NCBI RefSeq assembly: GCF_033558715.1
Contig: NZ_CP114606.1
Location: 2,232,001 to 2,296,000, forward strand
DNA from: Acinetobacter sp. YWS30-1
GTDB taxonomy: Bacteria > Pseudomonadota > Gammaproteobacteria > Pseudomonadales > Moraxellaceae
Length of the DNA stretch: 64,000 nucleotides
Direction of reading: 5' to 3'
The position numbers and the translations under genes were made by a program. How positions within the stretch are numbered: position 1 is the first letter of the stretch; each line of letters opens with the position of its first letter. Below are positions 38,361 to 46,661 of the stretch, piece by piece. Below the pieces are notes generated by a model, which saw only the letters and a list, made by a program, of their open reading frames with translations, was not told the origin of the DNA and searched no databases.

Positions 38361-38615
38361 ATGAAATATGCACAAATCTTACTTGCAACAACGCTTACTG
38401 CAGCCGCAGCTACCAGTTTTGCAGCAAACAACACCACTGACACGAAGACCACTGAGGAACAGAAAGTCACTGTGATAACTCAGGAACTTCCTGCAACGAA
38501 TAACCCAAATCCAAATGTAACCACAGCTGGACCTGCTGACCAGCCTGCTGCGTCTGAAGCTGCTACAGAAGACAAAGATGGTAAAAAAACGACTAAGTCG
38601 ACATCGACTCGTTAA
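38361..38615 (+). CDS. Small secreted Thr/Asn/Ala-rich protein
   Basis: Protein of 84 aa with a signal peptide (MKYAQILLATTLTAAAATSFA, cleavage near residue 21) and a mature part of about 63 residues, rich in Thr, Asn, Ala, Glu and Lys, without hydrophobic core. It ends in a Lys/Thr/Ser/Arg tail. Likely disordered and periplasmic or secreted. AAAAGGATGC precedes the ATG at 38361. I do not recognise a family. A good terminator follows, which supports a real transcription unit. Confidence 0.7.
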   Translation: MKYAQILLATTLTAAAATSFAANNTTDTKTTEEQKVTVITQELPATNNPNPNVTTAGPADQPAASEAATEDKDGKKTTKSTSTR

Positions 38616-38942
38616 TCAGGTTTAAAGCAACATCTCGTGCAGTAAATCTCCAGTAGGTTTAACCTATGCTGCCGGATGTAGACTAAGGCTGAATCATGCA
38701 ACTGCGTGATTCAGCTTTTTTATACCTTATAGGCTATTCACTATAGCCAGAAATGATCATAGGATTCATTCATCTTATGAATAAATTTAAATATTATTAT
38801 TTATTATCAATAACTTATTAAAATAAAATTCTTTTCAACTAAATCTTTTTGATAGACATGACCTACTATGGACTAGCTTGTTTAGCGCTATTGATTGTTC
38901 CTTAATAGTCTCAATCCTGAATTGATGGAATGGACATTCGCG
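38616..38942 (+). other. Region between small secreted protein and monooxygenase genes
   Basis: About 325 bases. The first third holds a terminator (38688-38720). The remainder is AT-rich and probably carries the monooxygenase promoter. No further gene was seen. Confidence 0.4.
38688..38720 (+). terminator. Terminator after the 84-aa secreted protein gene
   Basis: Stem GCTGAATCA / TGATTCAGC, extended by a few pairs, followed by six T. Confidence 0.9.
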
Positions 38943-40547
38943 ATGAGCAATACAAATTACACCACTGAAGTGGCGATTTTGGGGGCTGGCCCAGTAGGCT
39001 TAACGATTGCCAACTATTTAAGCAAACAGGGTATACAAGTCACCGTAGTTGAACAGCTAGATAGTCTGATCGATTATCCGCGTGCCATCGGCATTGATGA
39101 TGAATCCTTGCGTACCATTCAATCTTTGGGACTGGTTGATCAGGTCTTGCCGCATACTACCCCGAATCATGCCATGCGCTTCCTGACACCCAAAGGCCGT
39201 TGCTTCGCAGACATTCAGCCACTGACTCGTGAATTTGGTTTCTCCCGCCGTAATGCTTTCATTCAGCCACAAGTAGATAACGTTCTGCTAGAAGGCCTCA
39301 AACAATATAAAAAAACTGAAGTACTTTTCTCTCGCCATCTGACACATTTCAGCCAGGATGCTGAGGGTGTAACTTTAAATGTTCAGACTAAAAATGGCAG
39401 CTTAGAAACCATTCGTGCGCAATACCTGATTGCCTGTGATGGTGGAAACTCTTATGTACGCCGTACCCTCAACATTCCATTCGAAGGTGAAACTGCGCCA
39501 AACCAGTGGATCGTGATTGATATCGATAATGACCCATTGGCAACCCCACATATTTATCTATGCTGTGACCCGGTGCGTCCTTATGTATCAGCTGCCCTGC
39601 CGCATGGCATTCGCCGCTTCGAATTCATGGTCATGCCAGGCGAAACTCAGGAAGAACTCAGCAAACCAGAAAATATTGCCAAACTACTATCTAAAGTTTT
39701 ACCGAATACCGATGGAATCGAAGTGATTCGTCAACGTGTCTATACCCACAATGCACGTATTGCAGATAAGTTCCGTGCTGACCGTATTCTGCTTGCTGGT
39801 GATGCTGCACACATCATGCCGGTATGGCAAGGCCAAGGCTATAACAGCGGTATGCGTGATGCCTTTAACCTGGCCTGGAAAGTTGCATTGGTGATCCAGG
39901 GTAAAGCAAGCCATGAATTACTGGACTCTTACCAGGTAGAACGTAAGGATCATGCCAAGGCGATGATCGATCTTTCAGTCATGGCAGGCCACGTCCTTGC
40001 TCCACCAAAAAAATGGCAAGGCTTTGTTCGTGACGGTATTGCTTACGCATTGAACTATATCAAGCCAATCAAACAGTACCTGCTGGAAATGCGCTTTAAG
40101 CCTATGCCGAAGTATCATGATGGTGCCCTGCTGGCCAATACTCAGAAAGACTCTCCAGTCGGCAAGATGTTCATTCAGCCGCAGGTGAAACTGGAGTCTG
40201 ATGAAACTGTATTGCTGGATGAAGTGATTGGCAATGACTTTGCCATCATTGCCTGGGGGGTGGATCCGAAATGGGGCTTAAGCAAGCAAACGATACAACA
40301 GTGGAAAAAACTTGGCGTAAAATTTATCCAGGTTATTCCTACAGTTCAATTGTCTAATCAACATCGTAAGCAATACGAAGATGTGATCACCATTGGTGAT
40401 ATCGGTACGGACATTCGTACCTGGTTCGGCAAGACCAAGGACTCTATCGTCATCCTGCGTCCAGACCGCTTCGTGGCAGCCTTAGCGATTCCTCAATCTA
40501 TAGAAAGCACAAGTCAGGCGCTATTTAACAAGCTCCATGTCAAATAA
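38943..40547 (+). CDS. FAD-dependent aromatic-ring monooxygenase (MhpA-like)
   Basis: Flavoprotein hydroxylase of about 534 aa. The FAD-binding Rossmann motif [21 protein letters not shown] lies near residue 10, the DG motif region [16 protein letters not shown] near 155, and the [38 protein letters not shown] motif near 280. It resembles 3-(3-hydroxyphenyl)propionate hydroxylase and resorcinol-type hydroxylases, which use NAD(P)H and O2. No other mhp genes are adjacent, so the substrate is open. The ATG at 38943 gives the expected start; earlier in-frame codons exist at 38895 and 38925. Confidence 0.88.
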   Translation: MSNTNYTTEVAILGAGPVGLTIANYLSKQGIQVTVVEQLDSLIDYPRAIGIDDESLRTIQSLGLVDQVLPHTTPNHAMRFLTPKGRCFADIQPLTREFGFSRRNAFIQPQVDNVLLEGLKQYKKTEVLFSRHLTHFSQDAEGVTLNVQTKNGSLETIRAQYLIACDGGNSYVRRTLNIPFEGETAPNQWIVIDIDNDPLATPHIYLCCDPVRPYVSAALPHGIRRFEFMVMPGETQEELSKPENIAKLLSKVLPNTDGIEVIRQRVYTHNARIADKFRADRILLAGDAAHIMPVWQGQGYNSGMRDAFNLAWKVALVIQGKASHELLDSYQVERKDHAKAMIDLSVMAGHVLAPPKKWQGFVRDGIAYALNYIKPIKQYLLEMRFKPMPKYHDGALLANTQKDSPVGKMFIQPQVKLESDETVLLDEVIGNDFAIIAWGVDPKWGLSKQTIQQWKKLGVKFIQVIPTVQLSNQHRKQYEDVITIGDIGTDIRTWFGKTKDSIVILRPDRFVAALAIPQSIESTSQALFNKLHVK

Positions 40548-40560
40548 TTGACCTCAGTCA

Positions 40561-40588
40561 AAAAAACCACGCTACGGCGTGGTTTTTA
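40561..40588. terminator. Bidirectional terminator
   Basis: Stem ACCACGC / GCGTGGT with a TACG loop, A run before and T run after, between the convergent monooxygenase and GST genes. Confidence 0.92.
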
Positions 40589-40608
40589 TTTATAGATGAA
40601 CATAGAAG

Positions 40609-41226
40609 CTAAGTTCGGTATTGCTCAAACCATGAAATATCTTTGAGAGAATCACGACGTGCCATTTGCTGTAGGAAAGGTTTAAATTCTTCCAACGTCG
40701 GCAAAATTTTGGTACTAATTGCGAAGATCAGACAATAGGCCACATATAGATCTGCAGCAGAAACTTTTTCACCTAAAAGATAAGGCTTGGCCTGCGACAA
40801 ACCTCGTTTAAAAAAATCAAATACCGCGGCTTCGTTACCAAAACTTAAACTGGTTCGGACCTTTTCAATCTGTTCTTGAGATACTTGTAAATTTTTTACA
40901 TCAATATATTCAGTCAGTGGCCCATGACAGAAGAAAATCCATTTTAAATAAGTACCACGCTTGGGATCATCTAAAGCGGGTGCCAATCCTTTGTCCTGAT
41001 ACTTATCTGCCAGATAGATGATAATAGCCGCCATTTCTGAAATTACGACGCCTTGATCAACCAGACAGGGAACTTTACCCATCGGATTGATCTGAAGATA
41101 TTCAGGTTGATGCATATCTTTAAAAGGAACTTCCACCTGCTCAAGCTGGTCTTCAATCTGTAGTTCTTTAAGTATAGGCAGCAAGGTCATGCCACGTGAC
41201 TGAGGGTTGTTATAGAGCTTCATCAT
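40609..41226 (-). CDS. Glutathione S-transferase family protein
   Basis: Cytosolic GST of 205 aa. The N-terminal thioredoxin fold has KLYNNPQSRGMTLLPILKEL, MGKVPCLVDQGVVISEMAAIIIYLADKY with the cis-Pro (VPCL) and the glutathione gamma-glutamyl site (SEMAAI). The helical C-terminal domain includes LLGEKVSAADLYVAYCLIFA. It may conjugate electrophiles or assist the neighbouring aromatic degradation; adjacency to the monooxygenase is suggestive only. Two successive ATG codons at 41226 and 41223. Confidence 0.9.
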   Translation of the reverse strand: MMKLYNNPQSRGMTLLPILKELQIEDQLEQVEVPFKDMHQPEYLQINPMGKVPCLVDQGVVISEMAAIIIYLADKYQDKGLAPALDDPKRGTYLKWIFFCHGPLTEYIDVKNLQVSQEQIEKVRTSLSFGNEAAVFDFFKRGLSQAKPYLLGEKVSAADLYVAYCLIFAISTKILPTLEEFKPFLQQMARRDSLKDISWFEQYRT

Positions 41227-41346
41227 TCTGCTTCAACCGATTTCTTATTTTTTGAATTTCAGTATAAAGCGATTTTCTTCTGCGATTAAAAAGCATGTGC
41301 TACAGATCATTTCTGTAACACATTTCATTTATGGAAGATCAATAAT

Positions 41347-42243
41347 TTACTTAAAAAGGTCTACACAAAACTTTTCTTTGAGCACTTTCAGAATCAGCTC
41401 AATCGCAGGATGCTGGTTATTTTTACGGTAACTGACATAGAGAGCAATCATCGGTAAAGGTTCCAGCGTTTTTTTCACCACAATATTATCGCCGAGTAAA
41501 GGAATCACATAAGCGGGTACCAGGCTCCAGCCGACGCCCATGCCGACCAGGTTGACATTCAGCAGAATATTGGTGGAATACTGCACCACATTCACGTTCA
41601 GTTTTGACTGCCTAAAGAAATCATCAATAATCTTATGCAGCTGTGGTGAGGCCTGTTCATCACTAATCACAAAATCCTGATTCTCAAACTTCTTGATGCT
41701 GACATAGGGCATTTCTGCGACCGGAGAATTTTTCGGCACAATCAGCGTCAGTGGCTCATCAAAAATCTGAACGGACTCAAACTCATCCGACTGATCTCGG
41801 TAGCGGGTAAAGGCAATATCAATACTGCCCTGTCTCAGCGCGCTAAACTGTTCTGCATCGGTCAGGCTATGAAACAGTGCTTTCAGTTCAGGAAAATGTG
41901 CACGGATATTCGGCATGATATAAGGAAAAATTTTCATTTCCGCGACCGGTACGAAGCCGATATTCAGCTGACCCTTATGTGCATGGGCGATCTGACGGGC
42001 TGCCTGCACGGCACGTTCCGCATGTTCTAAGCTCAACAGAGCTTCCTTTAGAAAAGCCTGTCCAGCCTCGGTCAGCTCAACCTTGCGGTTATTCCGCTCC
42101 AGCAATTGCGCATCTACTTCACGCTCCAGATCCTTAATCTGCTGACTGAGTGAAGGCTGAACAGTATTCAGTTTTTCAGCTGCCCGAGTGAAATTCAGCT
42201 CTTCAGCCACTGTAACAAAATAGCGTAAATGTCTTAATTCCAT
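41347..42243 (-). CDS. LysR-family transcriptional regulator
   Basis: LysR regulator of 298 aa: helix-turn-helix at residues 1-60 (MELRHLRYFVTVAEELNFTRAAEKLNTVQPSLSQQIKDLE) and a periplasmic-binding-protein-like effector domain from about 90 (GQLNIGFVPVAEMKIFPYIMP). It resembles the BenM/CatM/CbnR branch that often senses aromatic acids. Unusually, it lies one base after the MFS gene on the same strand rather than divergent from its target. The ATG at 42243 is used; the longer frame to 42294 overlaps the MFS gene. Confidence 0.9.
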   Translation of the reverse strand: MELRHLRYFVTVAEELNFTRAAEKLNTVQPSLSQQIKDLEREVDAQLLERNNRKVELTEAGQAFLKEALLSLEHAERAVQAARQIAHAHKGQLNIGFVPVAEMKIFPYIMPNIRAHFPELKALFHSLTDAEQFSALRQGSIDIAFTRYRDQSDEFESVQIFDEPLTLIVPKNSPVAEMPYVSIKKFENQDFVISDEQASPQLHKIIDDFFRQSKLNVNVVQYSTNILLNVNLVGMGVGWSLVPAYVIPLLGDNIVVKKTLEPLPMIALYVSYRKNNQHPAIELILKVLKEKFCVDLFK

Positions 42244-42244
42244 T

Positions 42245-43447
42245 TTATTCTTCCGGTAAGGATGCTGAAATCGAAGGTCGCTTCCTGGCCACATATTGAC
42301 GGTAGATCAATAAAGTGACAATCACCATCACTGCACAGAACATATAGGTCTTTTCAAAACCGTATTGCGCAATGATCATACCCATCACTACTGAACCCAC
42401 TGCCAGTCCAATATCAAACAGGGTAAAAAAGGTAGAAATTGCATGGCCCATACGCTGTTTTTCGACAGATTGAATCGCCAGAGTTTGTAAACATGGAAAT
42501 AATGAACCGTAACCAATTCCGATAAATACCGCAGACAACCACATAGTCCATTGGCTGGACATGACACTGACAATCATCATGCCAATCGCAAAGAAAATAA
42601 AGGAAGGATAGATAACTGCACTTGGTCCTTTACGGTCGTAAATTTTGCCCACCCAAGGCCGTACCAACAACATTGAGGCCGCAAAAACAATAAAGAAGAT
42701 GCCGGTATAAGCCAGTAGTTGCTTGGTTTCACTAAAGGGCGTGATAAAACTCATGATACTGGAGTAAGCAAAAGCCGTGAGCAGTGCCACAAAACTCACC
42801 GCCAGCACTTTGACTTCAATAATGTCATGCAGGCTGAATTTTGATTTTTCGACCACTGTAGCTTGAGGTTTTGCTAATTCGGTAATTTTCAGCATGAAGG
42901 AAAAGATCAAGCCGATAGAGATAATCACGGCAAGCAAGCCAAACAGCACTTTAAAGCTGGTGAACTGAACTACGGTTAAGGCCAGTAATGGACCAAATAC
43001 CACACCCAGATTAGTCGACATGACAAAATAGCCCATGCCCTCACCCTTACGAGATTCCGGAATAAACTCATTTGCAACGGGAACGGTGACCGTCGTCAGT
43101 ATGCTGAACCAGATCCCATGTAAGAAACGCACTGCCAATAATGACCACATGCTATCGACCAGCAGATAACTAAAGGAAAATAAGGCAAAAATAACTCCGG
43201 CTCCGCGCATTGCCAATTTCTTGCCGAGTTTCTCGATAATCATGCCAGAAAAAGGTCGAATGGCGATGGATGAAACTAAGAACAGAGTCAAAGCCAAACC
43301 TGCTTCTTTGACTGATCCGCCCAGACCTTTCATGATATAAACCGGCAGAATGGTCAGTAAGGCAAAGTAATAGACAAACAGGAACAGATTGTTCAATAAA
43401 CACAGAATAAAGGAGCGATTCCATAAGCGCTCAGGACTAGCAGACAT
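42245..43447 (-). CDS. MFS transporter
   Basis: Major facilitator of 400 aa with 12 predicted helices, starting MSASPERLWNRSFILCLLNNLFLFVYYFALLTILPVYIMKGLG. The loop motif RPFSGMIIEKLGKKLAMRGAG near 65 and RFLHGIWFSILTTVTVPVANEFIPESRKGEGMGYF are typical of the drug-proton antiporter or YfcJ-like branch. It lies 41 bases after a TetR gene and one base before a LysR gene, all on the minus strand, so it is probably an inducible exporter. Substrate unknown. Confidence 0.88.
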   Translation of the reverse strand: MSASPERLWNRSFILCLLNNLFLFVYYFALLTILPVYIMKGLGGSVKEAGLALTLFLVSSIAIRPFSGMIIEKLGKKLAMRGAGVIFALFSFSYLLVDSMWSLLAVRFLHGIWFSILTTVTVPVANEFIPESRKGEGMGYFVMSTNLGVVFGPLLALTVVQFTSFKVLFGLLAVIISIGLIFSFMLKITELAKPQATVVEKSKFSLHDIIEVKVLAVSFVALLTAFAYSSIMSFITPFSETKQLLAYTGIFFIVFAASMLLVRPWVGKIYDRKGPSAVIYPSFIFFAIGMMIVSVMSSQWTMWLSAVFIGIGYGSLFPCLQTLAIQSVEKQRMGHAISTFFTLFDIGLAVGSVVMGMIIAQYGFEKTYMFCAVMVIVTLLIYRQYVARKRPSISASLPEE

Positions 43448-43488
43448 AACACGCAACTTTTAAAAACAAATTTAAGAACTGACTAAAC

Positions 43489-44052
43489 TCAGGGAGAAAT
43501 CAAAGCTGGGCTTAAGGCCAGATCTACCAGATTCTGGATATATTGATCATCCGGCATGCGGTTGAAGAAAATGATCTGGTAATGAATCGGCCCGTACAAG
43601 GTGTCCAGCATCAGATCAAAAGGATAATCCGCACGTAATTCCCCACGCTCGATGGCCTGTTGAATCAATTGGTGGGTTTGTTTTCGACGTGGTAATAGAT
43701 ACTGCTGAAAAAAGTCTGCAGCCAGCTCCCGATGATTGGCCATAACGACCAGCAAAGCTCGGCCTACCGGATGATTAAGCGCCTGAACCAGCAGAGTTAG
43801 CTGTTGAACCAGATTGCTGCGCAAGCTTTGTGAAGCATCCAGTTCAAATACCCCTGCTGTGCGCTGCTTGAAAGCATCTAGTACCAGTTCAGATTTATGT
43901 TTCCACCAGCGGTAAATCGTAGATTTGCCAACCCCTGCCCGTGCAGCCACATCTTCAATGGTTAGCTGATGATATTCACCTTCTGCCAGTGCATCCGAAA
44001 CCGCCTGCAGAATACTGTGCTGACGCCGTGAACATTTTTCTTCTTCACTCAT
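43489..44052 (-). CDS. TetR-family transcriptional regulator
   Basis: Repressor of 187 aa: N-terminal helix-turn-helix (SILQAVSDALAEGEYHQLTIEDVAARAGVGKSTIYRWWKHKSELVLDAFK, residues 11-60) and a TetR_C-type ligand domain. The ATG at 44052 gives MSEEEKCSRRQ; a TTG four codons upstream is unlikely. Twenty bases upstream lies an 18-bp perfect palindrome of the kind TetR proteins bind, so it probably controls itself and the MFS-LysR genes behind it. Confidence 0.92.
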   Translation of the reverse strand: MSEEEKCSRRQHSILQAVSDALAEGEYHQLTIEDVAARAGVGKSTIYRWWKHKSELVLDAFKQRTAGVFELDASQSLRSNLVQQLTLLVQALNHPVGRALLVVMANHRELAADFFQQYLLPRRKQTHQLIQQAIERGELRADYPFDLMLDTLYGPIHYQIIFFNRMPDDQYIQNLVDLALSPALISP

Positions 44053-44071
44053 GCTTAAAACCAAAAAAACA

Positions 44072-44089
44072 AAACGATACGTATCGTTT
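44072..44089. promoter_or_regulatory. Candidate TetR operator, perfect palindrome
   Basis: AAACGATAC is followed directly by its inverse GTATCGTTT. The core GATACGTATC is a frequent operator core for TetR-family repressors. It lies between the TetR start codon and a TACTAT that could be the -10 element, so a bound repressor would block transcription of the TetR-MFS-LysR unit. Confidence 0.8.
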
Positions 44090-44141
44090 CATAGTAGATT
44101 AAAAAACAAGCTTAAGCCAGAGTTAAATGAATTTTATAGGC

Positions 44142-44175
44142 AAAAAAAAAAGACCTCTCATTGAAGGTCTTTTTA
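44142..44175. terminator. Terminator after the thioesterase gene
   Basis: Stem AGACCT / AGGTCT with an 8-base loop, ten A on one side and five T on the other; for the minus-strand thioesterase the A run reads as the T tract. Confidence 0.85.
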
Positions 44176-44197
44176 ATAAGCAAATTAAGTTTAGTTC

Positions 44198-44719
44198 TTA
44201 GCTATGCGCTGATTTTTTATAGATACTGCATGAAGGATGATGATTTTCCTGCAGACGGGCAACTTTACGTTGTTCAGCTGCTTCAAAACGGCAACGTTTC
44301 CAGTCATTGTCCAGATTCAGCGGTGGAATCTGTTTAGGCTTACCATTTTCATCAACAGCGACCATCGTGAAGTAGCAACTATTGGTATGGCGTACAGTAC
44401 GTTTCTGAATATTTTGCGCTTCTACACGAATGCCAATTTCCATTGAAGTACGACCTACATGGTTCACACTTGCCAGGAAAGTCACCAGCTCACCCACATG
44501 AATCGGTTCTTTGAAATTTACTTTGTCTACAGACAGGGTTACGACATAACTACCCGAATAGCGACTCGCACAAGCATAAGCAACCTGGTCCAATAATTTC
44601 AGAATTGTTCCACCATGTACATTTCCTGAAAAGTTCGCCATATCTGGCGTCATAAGAACCGACATCGTTAACTCTGACTGGTCATCCGATGCTGTTGCAA
44701 TTTGATCTAAAGGGGCCAT
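44198..44719 (-). CDS. Acyl-CoA thioesterase (hot-dog fold)
   Basis: YciA-like thioesterase of 173 aa. The hot-dog motif NFSGNVHGGTILKLLDQVAYACASRYSG near 28-55 includes the catalytic Asn/Asp positions, and VDKVNFKEPIHVGELVTFLASVNHVGRTSMEIGIRVEAQN completes the domain. It hydrolyses acyl-CoA to free acid and CoA. The C-terminal 35 residues (EAAEQRKVARLQENHHPSC) are helical and outside the domain. Minus strand, single gene. Confidence 0.9.
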   Translation of the reverse strand: MAPLDQIATASDDQSELTMSVLMTPDMANFSGNVHGGTILKLLDQVAYACASRYSGSYVVTLSVDKVNFKEPIHVGELVTFLASVNHVGRTSMEIGIRVEAQNIQKRTVRHTNSCYFTMVAVDENGKPKQIPPLNLDNDWKRCRFEAAEQRKVARLQENHHPSCSIYKKSAHS

Positions 44720-45034
44720 CGTTTTCTCTGAACTCTTTGAATGACAATGATATAGACCATTATTATAGCGTTTTTGGCCTAAATAAAATGTTCAATTCGG
44801 CAAATAAAACATCATAATTCTTGATATGAAATTTTTCTCCATACAAAAAAAAAGATATCCCTCTGAGGATCCATAGAAATCATCAGAAAGTTATTTTCAG
44901 TAACTATAAAATAAACAGGAATTTATCCACTAAATTATTTTCTTGAATCAATGCACTGTGATGAAGAGATTTTCCATTAAGCATGCAAAACTCGGTTTAG
45001 GAAAATGCATGCATTAACAAAAAATAACCTCGAA
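44720..45034. other. AT-rich intergenic region
   Basis: About 315 bases upstream of the thioesterase and downstream of the 58-aa gene. A TATAAT on the minus strand near 44761-44766 may serve the thioesterase. A nine-T run on the minus strand after a weak hairpin at about 44844-44875 could end the 58-aa gene. Nothing else was recognised. Confidence 0.35.
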
Positions 45035-45211
45035 TTAAGCAGGCACCTGTCTCAACATTTCTCGCGCCACATTCTCATAACTTAAAGTCTGCTGGCCATG
45101 CAATATAGTTTCAACGGTAAAAGAACCATCGGGATGAACTTTAGTTACAGTAAAAATCGTATTTTCAAACTGAGCTAGTGTGACTTGCTGGCCAATTTCG
45201 ATGTGATTCAT
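45035..45211 (-). CDS. Small hypothetical protein (58 aa)
   Basis: Open frame of 58 codons plus stop on the minus strand: MNHIEIGQQVTLAQFENTIF at the start, then TVTKVHPDGSFTVET, ending REMLRQVPA. The alternation (TVTKVHPDGSFTVETI) suggests a small beta-barrel, and the end is a short amphipathic helix. Composition is protein-like and it lies in otherwise non-coding DNA, but the ribosome binding site is weak. I recognise no family. It probably escaped automatic length cut-offs. Confidence 0.55.
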   Translation of the reverse strand: MNHIEIGQQVTLAQFENTIFTVTKVHPDGSFTVETILHGQQTLSYENVAREMLRQVPA

Positions 45212-45544
45212 ATGGCTTTTACATTTATTAATCTGTCGATTTTTATTCTGTCATGATCTTCTAAGCTTTTGAACAGTTGTTTAACTTAAGTCTGTGAATA
45301 ATTTTGTTAAAATCAAAAAATAGCCTTAAAACATTTTCATAAAATCACTATAGTTTTATAATTCAAATATTTATTTCCCATTGAAACTTGGGCTTTAAGT
45401 GACTTTCAATAGGTAGAAAACATTAGCTCATCTCTAAAAACGATGAACAAAAATGAGCCATTTTTCACCTACTTGAGAAAAGCGATAAATATTTTTATAC
45501 ATCTATTTGAAAGATAAATATTTTATTCAAAATCTTAGAACAAA
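45212..45544. other. AT-rich intergenic region with a direct repeat
   Basis: About 330 bases without a gene. GATAAATATTTT occurs at 45484-45495 and again at 45513-45524, 29 bases apart on the same face of the helix. No good terminator for the patatin gene was found, so the repeat may be part of its 3' region. Nothing else stands out. Confidence 0.35.
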
Positions 45545-46540
45545 CTATTGTTGCTGAGCCAAGAGCAATGGAATCTGATGACCCTGGCTATAATTATGCT
45601 TCTGATAGACCTGAGCAATTTCTGGTAGCTTGAGTTTAGCCGCCTCGATGCCAGCGTCCATGGTCAACTCCCTGCCACGCACATCAAAAATATGACCTTT
45701 TTCGCGTAAGTCTGGCTGAATCACCACATCGGCATATTGCAGCTCTTCAGAAGCTAAACGTTGCTGCATGATATTAATATTCTGGTTGAATAGGCCCCAG
45801 ACATTAGTGGTTTCGGTATGGATTGGCTGCGCCAGAATATCGACAGCAATCACAATATCAGCGCCCAATTCACGAGCTACTTTAACTGGCACCGGACTGA
45901 CCAGCCCTCCATCCACATATTCTTTTTTCTGGATGACAGTCGGAATAAACATGCTTGGAATAGAAACAGATGCACGTACTGCCTGACCAGTATTACCATA
46001 ATTGAAGACTACCCGCTTACCCTCTTTCAAGGCTGTTGCTACCACAAACATCGGAATTTTCATGGCTTGCAAAGGCGTCTGATCAACCTGCAAATTCACA
46101 TAATTTTCAACTTTTTTGCCATCAAAAAAGCCTTTGCGGTCTAGCTTGATGTCGCGAACATCAGTGGCTTTCATACTTAATGCAATATTACGCAGTTCAA
46201 TCGCCGGTTTACCACTGGCATAAATGGAACCGACAATACTGCCAGCACTGGTTCCCACAATAAAGTCAGGTTGTATGCCTGCCTGCTCCAGCACTTCAAT
46301 CGCCCCGATGTGCGCATAGCCACGCGCACCGCCACTGCCAAGAACCAGTGCAATCACCGGACGGTTTTCTGTTTGCTTAATTTTGCGGAAATTGATCTGG
46401 TTTGGACGTGCCTGGGCTTCTGCTACTGAACTGGCAGATTTGATATGACTAGAGTTAGATGGATTAAAACCGGATGTCGTTTGGCAGCCGCTCAAACCTA
46501 CCATTGTCATCGCCAATATACTCAGTACATATTTCTGCAT
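45545..46540 (-). CDS. Patatin-like phospholipase lipoprotein (RssA/NTE type)
   Basis: Predicted lipoprotein of 331 aa: leader MQKYVLSILAMTMVGLSGC with lipidated Cys19. The patatin domain has the oxyanion loop GSGGARGYAHIGAIEVLEQAG, the nucleophile GTSAGS near 100, and the catalytic Asp in VDGGLVSPVP near 215. It should cleave phospholipid or lysophospholipid esters in the cell envelope. The ATG at 46540 is preferred to an in-frame GTG at 46549. Divergent from the chromate-type transporter gene. Confidence 0.92.
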   Translation of the reverse strand: MQKYVLSILAMTMVGLSGCQTTSGFNPSNSSHIKSASSVAEAQARPNQINFRKIKQTENRPVIALVLGSGGARGYAHIGAIEVLEQAGIQPDFIVGTSAGSIVGSIYASGKPAIELRNIALSMKATDVRDIKLDRKGFFDGKKVENYVNLQVDQTPLQAMKIPMFVVATALKEGKRVVFNYGNTGQAVRASVSIPSMFIPTVIQKKEYVDGGLVSPVPVKVARELGADIVIAVDILAQPIHTETTNVWGLFNQNINIMQQRLASEELQYADVVIQPDLREKGHIFDVRGRELTMDAGIEAAKLKLPEIAQVYQKHNYSQGHQIPLLLAQQQ

Positions 46541-46661
46541 GCAGAGCACGTCCTCATTTTGTTAAAGCAACATAGTGTATAAACACATGCTTAAATAATC
46601 TGTAGAATTTCGTAAAACTGTCATACAGTTGCACTAATGTCTTTCAATTTTCAGCCACTGT

